Assembly: GCA_030039615.1 (NCBI GenBank)
Contig: JASHVF010000339.1
Location: 1 to 6,762, forward strand
Length of the DNA stretch: 6,762 bases
DNA from: Gammaproteobacteria bacterium
Lineage (GTDB): Bacteria > Pseudomonadota > Gammaproteobacteria > Steroidobacterales > Steroidobacteraceae
Reading direction: 5' to 3'
Shown here: piece by piece, positions 1 to 5,443 of the stretch
How the letters are laid out: the number at the start of each line of letters is the position of its first letter
Position numbering within the stretch: the stretch's first letter is position 1
Notes under the pieces: generated by a model
The model's database searches: none
Told to the model about the DNA's origin: nothing
What the model saw: only the letters and a program-made list of their open reading frames with translations
Made by a program: the position numbers and the translations under genes

Positions 1-851
1 CCGGGCGTCGAACGCCTCACGAGGGTAATGACCTCGCGCCAGTCGCCACCGCTGCGCTCGGCCTCGCGCGCCAGCTCGCGCACCGCGGCCACCAGTCGCC
101 GCACCGATCCCGAGGATTGCGCCAGCAGGCCGCCGTCGCTCTTGAGCGCATCAGGACGAAACGCGGTCTGGCTCGGCGGCAGCAGGCCGTGACGGGAGAT
201 CGCGTGGATCTCGAGGCCGGGGTGGCGCGCCGCCGTCTCGCAGGCGACGTCAACCATGGTGAGACCCGTGCCGAGAATCAACAAGGGGCCGGTTGCGGCG
301 AGCCCACGGCGCGGAGCCCAGGGATCGGTGCGGATCACGGGCGGCACCAGCCTGCTGGCGATATCGCGCGGCAGACGAGGCCTCGGGAACCCGGAGGCGA
401 GCACCACGCGGTCCACATTCACGTGCGTCCCATCACCGAGTGTCACCACGACGGGCCCGTTGACCTCGGCGGTCGATACCGCCACGGCCTCGCCGTGCAG
501 GCGGCGCAGCGGCGCGCGTCCGCCGCGTGTGCCCGCCGCAGTTTCCAGCAGTTCCTGCAGGTAATCGCCGTAGAGCGCCCGCGGCAGGAAGTCGTCCCCG
601 GCGACCTGCGGATCGCGGCGCTGTGCGAAGCGCAGAAATGCGTCGGGGTCGTCGGCAGTCGCCGCCATCCGCGAGGCGGGCACGTTCAGCAGGTAGGGGT
701 AGCTGCGCCTCGCGTACGCGACGCCGCGGCCGAAGTCCGCGCCGCGCTCGATGAGGACGATATCGAGAGGCCGGCCGTCGGTGTGACGCAGCAGCTGCAG
801 GGCGGTGGCCGTGCCACAGAAGCCAGCGCCGACAATGGCGATTCGTCGCAG
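1..851 (-). CDS. FAD/NAD(P)-binding protein, COG4529/YdhS-like (partial, C-terminus off window)
   Basis: A cytoplasmic flavoprotein-like oxidoreductase of unknown substrate; the gene runs off the left edge, leaving 283 N-terminal codons. Counting from the CTG at 851, residues 4-13 (IAIVGAGFCG) form a Rossmann beta strand plus GxGxxG dinucleotide loop, followed by an acidic end-of-strand region (LIERG near 33-37). Residues 55-64 (LNVPASRMAA) and the following DDPDAFLRF are typical of the NAD_binding_9 / COG4529 group. A second dinucleotide fold starts near residue 191 (LILGTGLTMVD). Codon use and the intact frame argue for a real gene. The start is odd: a TAG lies in frame at 867-869 and no ATG, GTG or TTG occurs between it and the FAD loop. 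Only ATC (854), CTG (851) and ATT (836) are available. CTG would give an LRRIAIVG start where the family usually has M-R/K-R/K-I. An AGAGG lies about 9-12 nt upstream. The neighbour yeiH is divergent. The family call is firm; the function is not known. Confidence 0.85.
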   Translation of the reverse strand, partial: MRRIAIVGAGFCGTATALQLLRHTDGRPLDIVLIERGADFGRGVAYARRSYPYLLNVPASRMAATADDPDAFLRFAQRRDPQVAGDDFLPRALYGDYLQELLETAAGTRGGRAPLRRLHGEAVAVSTAEVNGPVVVTLGDGTHVNVDRVVLASGFPRPRLPRDIASRLVPPVIRTDPWAPRRGLAATGPLLILGTGLTMVDVACETAARHPGLEIHAISRHGLLPPSQTAFRPDALKSDGGLLAQSSGSVRRLVAAVRELAREAERSGGDWREVITLVRRSTP

Positions 852-977
852 GATTGCCGGGGACCTCTATCAGCCAGCCGAGCGAGTGCACAGTACCAGC
901 CCGAGGTGTCGGCTGCGAGAGCGATCGAGCCCTCGCTGCGCGGAATGACGAGATAGCGCATTGGAATTTGGCGGTGA

Positions 978-1003
978 CCGGGCCTGGACCGATCATCGCC
1001 CGG
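978..1003. repeat. Inverted repeat just upstream of the yeiH-like ATG
   Basis: CCGGGC at 978-983 and GCCCGG at 998-1003 are perfect 6-bp inverted arms with a 14-nt spacer, ending two bases before the ATG at 1006. In mRNA this would fold over the ribosome-binding region; as DNA it could be a regulator site. In a GC-rich genome a 6-bp arm pair can easily arise by chance. Confidence 0.3.
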
Positions 1004-1005
1004 CT

Positions 1006-2403
1006 ATGGAGAACGCGGTTGCGCCGAGCGAGCCCACCCATTCCCCGGCGCGCGCCCCGGCATGGTGGCGCGAGCTCTGGACCAGGGAGGACTGGTGGTC
1101 CGTCTGGCTGGGGCTTGGAATTGTCCTTCTGGGCTATGAGCTCTACGCGCGCGGCTCGAGCCTCGGCTGGATCGCTGTCACGCCCGGCAAGTGGTCCGAG
1201 CCCGCGCAGCTGACACACGACTTCGCCGCCAAGGCCCCGCGCTACCTGGCGCAGTTTGCGCTGTGGGCGGCGGTGCTGGGGCTCGCCCTGCGGACGCTCG
1301 GCTACAGGCTGCGCGAGTTCATCCCGGCCTTCGCCCTCATCTATGTGCTCGCTGTGCTGGTTTTCGCTCTCGGCCAGTGGACGCAGGCCAGCCACTACAA
1401 CCTCGAGCCGCCGCTGGTCGCGCTGCTCCTTGGCCTGGCGCTGTCCAACCTCGGGCTGCTGCCACGCCAGCTCGATGCCGGATTCCGCGTCGAGTTCTAC
1501 ATCAAGACCGGCATCGTGCTCCTCGGCGCGACGCTGCCCTTCACGCTGATCGTGTGGGCCGGACCGGTCGCCATCCTCCAGGCCTCCATCGTGTCGCTCG
1601 CGACCTTCCTGGTCATCTACCTCGTCGGAGTGCGCCTCGGACTGGGCAATCGCTTCGCGGCGACGCTCGGCGCAGGGGGTGCGGTCTGCGGGGTGTCAGC
1701 GGCAATCGCCGTCTCGGCGGCGGTTGGGGCACGCAAGGAGGACGCCTCGGTCGCCATCTCGACGGTGATTCTCTGGGCGATCGTCATGATCTTCGTTTTG
1801 CCGCTCGCGGCGCGCTATCTGCAGCTGCCGGCGGGAATCGCGGGTGCCTGGATCGGGACCTCGGAGTTCGCCGACGCCGCGGGCCTGGCTGCCGCGCAGG
1901 CCTACGGCAACCTGGCCGGCTCGGTCCCCGGCATTACGGGTAGCGCCGATCAGACGCTGGCGGCCTTCACGCTCATGAAGGTCGTCGGTCGGGATGTCTG
2001 GATCGGAATCTGGGCGTTCGTGCTGGCGATCGTAGCGACGACGCGCTGGGAACGCAGCGGCTCGCAGCAAGAGCCGGGGGCTGCGCAGATCTGGGTGAGA
2101 TTTCCGAAGTTCGTGCTGGGATTTCTCGGCGCATCGCTGCTCGTGACCTGGCTCGCGAGCGGCTACAGCCTGTCCGACTACAACAGGCATGTTGTCCCGG
2201 ATCTGGTTGCGCCGATCAAGGATCTGAGAACCTGGGCATTCATCTTCTGCTTTCTCAGCATCGGCCTCTCGACTCGCGTGCGCGACCTGGTGCACGCGGG
2301 CGTCAGACCCATGGTTGCCTTTGCTGCTGGTGTGTTGGTCAACGTTGTTCTTGGATTTGCCTTGTCTGTCTGGGTCTTCGCGGCGCACTGGCGCAATCTC
2401 TGA
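1006..2403 (+). CDS. YeiH/UPF0324 family putative sulfate exporter, long form
   Basis: A polytopic inner-membrane permease of the UPF0324 (Cons_hypoth698) family, annotated by family as putative sulfate exporters although direct transport evidence is thin. With the ATG at 1006 it has 465 residues, well above the roughly 300-350 of E. coli YeiH-like members. The extra length is an N-terminal part with one helix near residues 30-45 (WWSVWLGLGIVLLGYEL) and another near 82-96. The family core is clear: GAGGAVCGVSAA at 222-233, followed by the charged GARKEDA near 241; GTSEFADAAG near 294; FTLMKVVGRD near 321; and a final loop GLSTRVRDLVHAG near 410 before the last helix. Hydrophobic segments suggest ten or more helices. 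A TTG at 961 would add 15 polar residues in frame; neither start has a strong Shine-Dalgarno, and ATG is chosen because the added residues look like non-coding drift. A compact hairpin follows the stop at 2420-2436. The substrate is inferred from the family only. Confidence 0.88.
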   Translation: MENAVAPSEPTHSPARAPAWWRELWTREDWWSVWLGLGIVLLGYELYARGSSLGWIAVTPGKWSEPAQLTHDFAAKAPRYLAQFALWAAVLGLALRTLGYRLREFIPAFALIYVLAVLVFALGQWTQASHYNLEPPLVALLLGLALSNLGLLPRQLDAGFRVEFYIKTGIVLLGATLPFTLIVWAGPVAILQASIVSLATFLVIYLVGVRLGLGNRFAATLGAGGAVCGVSAAIAVSAAVGARKEDASVAISTVILWAIVMIFVLPLAARYLQLPAGIAGAWIGTSEFADAAGLAAAQAYGNLAGSVPGITGSADQTLAAFTLMKVVGRDVWIGIWAFVLAIVATTRWERSGSQQEPGAAQIWVRFPKFVLGFLGASLLVTWLASGYSLSDYNRHVVPDLVAPIKDLRTWAFIFCFLSIGLSTRVRDLVHAGVRPMVAFAAGVLVNVVLGFALSVWVFAAHWRNL

Positions 2404-2419
2404 GCAGCCTGGCGTGAAA

Positions 2420-2436
2420 ACCGAGTGCAACTCGGT
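2420..2436 (+). terminator. Stem-loop after the yeiH-like gene, weak terminator candidate
   Basis: ACCGAGT-GCA-ACTCGGT is a perfect 7-bp stem with a 3-nt loop starting 16 nt after the TGA at 2401-2403. An outer GAAAA (2416-2420) and TTTTC (2445-2449) could pair and lengthen it. The T-run is only four bases and lies 8 nt past the stem, so intrinsic termination is uncertain; RNA 3'-end protection is the alternative. Confidence 0.45.
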
Positions 2437-2616
2437 CTGGACGATTTTCCCTACCGATGACCGTGGCCGCAGTGCCTGCCTGCCTCACTGCTCAACTTGC
2501 AGATAAGGATCAAGTGGGTAACCATCCGCCCGGATTACGACTCAGGTACCAGAAGCGCCGGCAGTCTCAGTTCGCGCGTCGGCGGAGCGTACTGTCAGTC
2601 GCGGGGGGTGCGGATC

Positions 2617-3432
2617 GTGTCGCTCTTTCTTTCAGGTTGTCCGCTGTGGTTGACCGCCATCCTGATTGTCATCGTGCCGACCATTGCAGCGAGTTGGGGC
2701 TCGGCGCTGGTCCGTGGCCGCGTCGGGCTTGCGCTCCTGGAGGCCAATAATGAGGTCGCAGGATTCAAGTTCGCAGTCGTCGGCGTCATTTACGCCGTGT
2801 TGCTCGCCTTCGCCGTCATCGTGGTCTGGGAGCGTTACACCGAAGCGGAGGTTGCAGTTGTCCATGAGGCGGGCGCCGCCGCGACGCTCTACCGGCTGGC
2901 CGCGGGGCCGGAGCCTGAGGCGGTGCGCGTGCGCGCAGCGCTCGAGCGCTATCTCGAGCTGGCTATAGAGCGCGAATGGCCGAAGATGGCCAGCGAGAAA
3001 GAAAGCTCGGAGGTCACGGCCGCCCTCAGCTCGCTGTACACGGCGACCCTGGACCTGGCGGCGAGCGGCGCGCGGCCGAATGCCGTCCTGACTGAGATGT
3101 TCACTCAGCTCGGTGTCATGACCCAGGAGCGCCACGCGCGCGTGCACTTTGCAGTTGGTATCATGCCGTCCGTTCTCTGGGCTGCACTCAGTCTGGGTGG
3201 AGTACTGACAGTGGCCTTCACTTACTTCTTCGGCGCCAAGAATTGGCGCGCGCAGATACTGATGACGAGTACCCTTGCCTTAATCGTCTTCATGGGCCTG
3301 TTCGTCATCGTGGCCATCGACCACCCGTTCACCGGCCCGGTGCATGTCGACAGCGTGCCTCTCCAGCGGGTGCTCGCCGACGTCAGTGCCTCCTCGGGTG
3401 GTGCAGCTGCAGACGAATCCCGAACTCAATGA
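2617..3432 (+). CDS. DUF4239 (bestrophin-like domain) membrane protein
   Basis: A 271-residue inner-membrane protein of the DUF4239 family, described as bestrophin-like by remote similarity; no transport activity is established. Hydrophobic helices lie at about 10-30, 50-71, 171-195 and 203-224, with a soluble mostly helical domain of about 95 residues between the second and third. Recognisable family features are NEVAGFKFAVVG at 45-56, an aromatic/charged stretch WERYTEAE after helix two, HEAGAAATLYRLA near 83-95, ERHARVHFA before helix three, and DHPFTGPVHV just after helix four. The GTG at 2617 is chosen because a G6 run (2603-2608) sits 8 nt upstream and the protein then begins next to helix one. 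A TTG at 2497 and a GTG at 2608 are also in frame; the longer version adds 40 unremarkable residues. The gene follows yeiH by over 200 bp and ends inside an inverted repeat. Convergent with the DUF2845 gene. Confidence 0.85.
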   Translation: MSLFLSGCPLWLTAILIVIVPTIAASWGSALVRGRVGLALLEANNEVAGFKFAVVGVIYAVLLAFAVIVVWERYTEAEVAVVHEAGAAATLYRLAAGPEPEAVRVRAALERYLELAIEREWPKMASEKESSEVTAALSSLYTATLDLAASGARPNAVLTEMFTQLGVMTQERHARVHFAVGIMPSVLWAALSLGGVLTVAFTYFFGAKNWRAQILMTSTLALIVFMGLFVIVAIDHPFTGPVHVDSVPLQRVLADVSASSGGAAADESRTQ

Positions 3433-3437
3433 GTTCG
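3421..3437. repeat. Near-perfect palindrome across the DUF4239 stop codon
   Basis: CGAACTCA-A-TGAGTTCG has 8-bp perfect arms around a single central A; the TGA stop at 3430-3432 is part of the right arm. As RNA it would form a 7-bp stem with an AAT loop. No T-run follows on the plus strand, so it is not a classical terminator. It lies in the convergent junction with the DUF2845 gene. Confidence 0.5.
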
Positions 3438-3493
3438 CTGCCACCGCGCGAGGGTTACTCGACTGCTTGGCTCATGCCTTCGCTTAGCGATCC

Positions 3494-3817
3494 CTAAAAG
3501 CCGTATCCGAGCGACTCGATCATCGTGACTCGCCCATCTGAGAACCAGATGCGCTGCATCAGCCTGTTCGGGCCGAAGTTGTAGGTCCACACTTCAATCG
3601 GCGATTCATCGCTGGTGCCGGTGACGAGGCCGCGGTTGTTGACGGCGGCAAATTGGGACTGCGTTCGATGATCGACCTGGGCTGGAGCGCCACACTTGGC
3701 ACTTACCTCCGCCGAGGTAGCTCCCTCGCTGATGACCGACTGCCCACAGCGCAGGGTTGCCGCAGCCACAGCCGGGATGATGCAGGCGAGAAGCGCGAGG
3801 GGGATTTTGTTTGACAT
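3494..3817 (-). CDS. Secreted DUF2845 domain protein
   Basis: A 107-residue exported protein of unknown role. Residues 1-20 form a Sec signal peptide (short K-containing n-region, hydrophobic LALLACIIPAVA, likely cut after AVAAA), leaving a mature periplasmic domain of under 90 residues. The DUF2845 signature is visible: a Cys near the mature N-terminus (C24), SEGATSAEVSAKCG with the second Cys at 42, and the C-terminal block VWTYNFGPNRLMQ (76-88) followed by a phenylalanine/glycine-rich FSDGRV and ESLGYGF end. The two Cys could form a disulfide in the periplasm; this is inferred. A clear GAGGG ribosome-binding site sits 5 nt before the ATG. The gene diverges from DUF3313 across only 55 bp, so the pair may share a control region. 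Family assignment is good; function is unknown. Confidence 0.82.
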   Translation of the reverse strand: MSNKIPLALLACIIPAVAAATLRCGQSVISEGATSAEVSAKCGAPAQVDHRTQSQFAAVNNRGLVTGTSDESPIEVWTYNFGPNRLMQRIWFSDGRVTMIESLGYGF

Positions 3818-3828
3818 GATGGCCCTCT

Positions 3829-3836
3829 ACCATGGT
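3829..3836. promoter_or_regulatory. Palindrome in the short DUF2845/DUF3313 divergent region
   Basis: ACCATGGT is an 8-bp perfect palindrome inside the 55-bp space (3818-3872) between the two divergent starts. This space must hold both promoters, or their transcripts must overlap the opposite gene. A convincing paired -35/-10 was not found on either strand, so this is only a candidate site. Confidence 0.2.
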
Positions 3837-3872
3837 GTCATACTGAGAACCAAACGCAACAGGAGTCAGGCA

Positions 3873-4535
3873 ATGAAGACCCTGATTGTCCTGATGGTAG
3901 CTCTTCTCTCGCCAGCCATCGTGGACGCAGCGTCGACCACGTCCGCGGAGCAGGCGGAGGCGAGCGATGAGGGGCTCGTGCCGGTCGACGTGAAGGGCCT
4001 CGATCATGTCTATGCCCGGCCCGACGCCGATCTCAGCGCGTACAGCCGTGTCATGCTCGATCCCGTCGAGGTCTCTTTCAGCAAGAGCTGGAAGCCCGAT
4101 CCGGCCGGGGGGCCAATTACCGCAAGCGAGCGGCAGACCATCAGAGCGGGTCTGGCGAAGATCGTGCGGGACGAGTTGCGGAAGCAATTGGCGGCGTCGG
4201 GACGCTACAAGCTCGTGGACGCGCCCGAAACGGACGTGTTGCGTGTCAGGGCGGAGATTCGCGATCTCTACATGAACGCCCCGGCAATTCCCCGGGCCGG
4301 GCGGACTCGTACCTACGCGTTGTCACAGGGCGAGATGCGGCTCGTTGCCGAGCTACGTGATGCCCCCACCGGATCGCTCATCGCCAGAGTCGTCGATCTC
4401 AAGAGAGATCCCGACGCGCCGTGGCTGCATTTCACTTCACAACTCGACAACGTGGCAGCCGCACGTCGCGCGGTCGCCGCCTGGGCACAGGTCCTGATCA
4501 GACAGCTCGACGCGGCCCACGCGATAAAAAAGTGA
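3873..4535 (+). CDS. Secreted DUF3313 domain protein
   Basis: A 220-residue exported protein of the DUF3313 family, function unknown. Residues 1-19 (MKTLIVLMVALLSPAIVDA) are a Sec signal peptide; there is no lipobox Cys, unlike the many DUF3313 members that are lipoproteins, so it is probably soluble in the periplasm. Family features are the start of the domain with DLSAYSRVMLDPVEVSFS (53-70), the KSWKPD segment, a helical ELRKQLAASGRYKLVD block (101-116), then alternating strands with VRAEIRDLYMNAP and LRDAPTGSLIARVVD, and a terminal amphipathic helix rich in Ala and Arg. The ATG at 3873 is preceded by AGGAG with a 7-nt gap, which decides the start; the frame stays open further upstream to 3696 but would run through the DUF2845 gene. 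The last codons hold an A6 run (4526-4531) that doubles as the T-run of a candidate terminator for the opposite operon. Confidence 0.82.
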   Translation: MKTLIVLMVALLSPAIVDAASTTSAEQAEASDEGLVPVDVKGLDHVYARPDADLSAYSRVMLDPVEVSFSKSWKPDPAGGPITASERQTIRAGLAKIVRDELRKQLAASGRYKLVDAPETDVLRVRAEIRDLYMNAPAIPRAGRTRTYALSQGEMRLVAELRDAPTGSLIARVVDLKRDPDAPWLHFTSQLDNVAAARRAVAAWAQVLIRQLDAAHAIKK

Positions 4536-4560
4536 CGCGCGCATGCGAACCCGTGCGCAC
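4526..4560 (-). terminator. Candidate intrinsic terminator of the fadL-yeeE-yeeE operon
   Basis: Read on the minus strand, just past the second yeeE stop, GTGCGC (4560-4555) can pair with GCG-T-CAC (4539-4532) with one bulged base, and the hairpin is followed at once by six T (4531-4526). This is the right position and shape for an intrinsic terminator. It overlaps the last codons of the convergent DUF3313 gene. The stem is bulged, so confidence is moderate. Confidence 0.42.
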
Positions 4561-4574
4561 TCAGTCATGACTGA
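4561..4574. repeat. 14-bp perfect palindrome at the second yeeE stop codon
   Basis: TCAGTCATGACTGA is fully self-complementary. The minus-strand TGA stop is its last three bases (4563-4561). With no loop it cannot make a stable hairpin unless the centre opens; a protein-binding site or chance are the alternatives. Confidence 0.45.
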
Positions 4575-4995
4575 CTGAACGAGGCACGCGGGATACCGCG
4601 GCGCCGGTGAGGAGCGCGCCCACGATCACGCCGGCGACGAACGCGAATGCCCGCGCGGCGCCACCCGCCAGCAAGACGACGCCGGGACCCGGGCAAACCC
4701 CGCCGAGACCCCAGCCGATCCCGAAGATCGCGCTGCCGAGAAACAGTCGTCCATCGAGGCGCGAGCGATCCACGGGCGCTACCGGCGCACCGCGGAGTGT
4801 GCTTCCCCGCCGGCGTACCGCCGCGTAGGCCGGCAAAGCCACGGCTATGGCGGCCGCCATGGTGAACGCCAGTCCCACCCGCCAGTTGCCGGTGACATCG
4901 AGAAATGCGAGCACATTGGCGGGGTTGGTCATTCCCGAGACCAGCAGCCCGGTGCCGAAGAGAGCTCCGGCGATGAGTGCGACCAGCGCCGTCAT
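4561..4995 (-). CDS. YeeE/YedE family half-transporter, C-terminal-type half (DUF6691/PmpB-like)
   Basis: A 144-residue inner-membrane protein, the second half of a split YeeE/YedE sulfur-compound transporter. About four helices are visible. The two family signatures are GLLVSGMTNPANVLAFLDVTG at 16-36 in the first helical hairpin and GIGWGLGGVCPGPG at 92-105 in the second; Cys101 in the CPGP motif matches the position of one of the cysteines needed for thiosulfate uptake in studied full-length YeeE. The central part (RRRGSTLRG...VDRSRLDGR) is a charged cytoplasmic linker. Its ATG overlaps the stop of the preceding half gene as ATGA (4992-4995), indicating translational coupling and a likely heteromeric pair. 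Full-length family members carry both halves in one chain of roughly double this size, so this is a normal split form rather than a truncation. Substrate (thiosulfate or another sulfur species) is inferred from the family. Confidence 0.88.
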   Translation of the reverse strand: MTALVALIAGALFGTGLLVSGMTNPANVLAFLDVTGNWRVGLAFTMAAAIAVALPAYAAVRRRGSTLRGAPVAPVDRSRLDGRLFLGSAIFGIGWGLGGVCPGPGVVLLAGGAARAFAFVAGVIVGALLTGAAVSRVPRSVSHD

Positions 4996-5408
4996 AGCTC
5001 ACCCCCGAAACGCAGCAGCGCGACCGTGGCCATCGCGATCGCGACGAAGGTGCTCGTTGCCGCGAGGGAGCGCAGCGACAGGTTGGCGATGCCGCACACT
5101 CCGTGGCCGCTGGTACAGCCGGAGCCGAGCCGGGTGCCGATACCGACCAGAAGTCCGGCCAGCGCCAGGCGCACCGGACCCCCGGCCCAGTCTACGGGTC
5201 CCGTTCCCACCACCAGCGCTGGCAGGATCAGACCCGCGAGAAACGCGACCCGCCAGCCCTGTTCGCCTCCTTGACCACGTACTGCGGAGTCGAGAATTCC
5301 GCTTACGCCCGCGATGCGCCCATTGAGCAGGATCAGCGCGGCCGCGGCCGCTCCGATGAGCGCGCCGCCCGCGATGGAGCGCCACAGAGGAATCGTCTCG
5401 GGGGTCAT
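4992..5408 (-). CDS. YeeE/YedE family half-transporter, N-terminal-type half (PmpA-like)
   Basis: A 138-residue inner-membrane protein, partner of the following YeeE/YedE half. Helices lie near 11-29, 53-67, 80-92 and 115-132. The family signature GTRLGSGCTSGHGVCGIANLS occupies 91-111, with Cys98 and Cys105; in the full-length thiosulfate importer the equivalent GCTSGHG-type cysteine lies in the substrate path. The first hairpin carries NGRIAGVSGILD (29-40), the usual motif of the short forms. The start ATG at 5408 lies 22 nt after the fadL-like stop. No good Shine-Dalgarno precedes it, and an intercistronic hairpin sits about 10 nt upstream, so initiation may depend on ribosomes arriving from the upstream gene. 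The stop overlaps the next gene by 4 bp. No rhodanese-, Blh- or ArsR/BigR-like gene, often seen beside such pairs, is present in the window. Confidence 0.88.
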   Translation of the reverse strand: MTPETIPLWRSIAGGALIGAAAAALILLNGRIAGVSGILDSAVRGQGGEQGWRVAFLAGLILPALVVGTGPVDWAGGPVRLALAGLLVGIGTRLGSGCTSGHGVCGIANLSLRSLAATSTFVAIAMATVALLRFGGEL

Positions 5409-5418
5409 TCGACGAACC

Positions 5419-5443
5419 GCACCAGGCGCCTCACAGGCGGTGC
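5419..5443 (-). promoter_or_regulatory. Intercistronic hairpin between fadL-like and yeeE genes
   Basis: On the minus strand CGCCT-GTG-AGGCG (5439-5427) forms a 5-bp stem with a 3-nt loop, and GCAC/GTGC (5443-5440 with 5422-5419) extends it by 4 bp after a CCTG bulge on one side. The fadL-like stop (5433-5431) lies in the loop and 3' arm. The next ATG is 10 nt beyond. It could limit readthrough, protect RNA or set expression of the downstream genes. Confidence 0.4.

Noticed and set aside
117..956. 279-codon open frame on the plus strand
   Set aside because: It is antisense to the FAD/NAD(P)-binding gene; its product is Arg/Ala/Gly-rich with no domain, as expected from a GC-rich shadow frame.
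686..961. 91-codon minus-strand frame beginning upstream of the FAD gene, possible source of a normal ATG start
   Set aside because: It is in a different frame from the FAD gene, so it could serve as the N-terminus only through a frameshift, and its sequence has no resemblance to that family. Kept in mind only as the alternative for the missing start.
433..1395. 320-codon open frame on the minus strand
   Set aside because: It crosses the divergent junction, running antisense to yeiH and then out of frame within the FAD gene; composition is low-complexity Arg/Pro/Ala with no recognisable fold.
1191..2430. Long frames overlapping the yeiH-like gene on both strands (1191-1943 plus, 1696-2430 minus)
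   Set aside because: They lie inside a gene with clear family motifs and have shadow-like composition.
2497..2616. Forty-codon N-terminal extension of the DUF4239 gene from TTG at 2497
   Set aside because: The added residues are polar and unlike the family, and a better-placed GTG with an upstream G-run exists at 2617.
3480..3490. TCGC-TTA-GCGA as a terminator for the DUF2845 gene
   Set aside because: Only a 4-bp stem with no following T-run on the minus strand; too weak to call.
3811..3844. Perfect TTGACA (3811-3816) with CATACT (3839-3844) as a promoter for the DUF3313 gene
   Set aside because: The spacing is 22 nt, too long for a normal sigma-70 promoter, and TTGACA is simply the reverse of the DUF2845 ATG-TCA start codons.
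3606..4187. 193-codon minus-strand frame over the DUF2845 and DUF3313 genes
   Set aside because: It overlaps two genes that have signal peptides and good ribosome-binding sites, and has no recognisable protein features.
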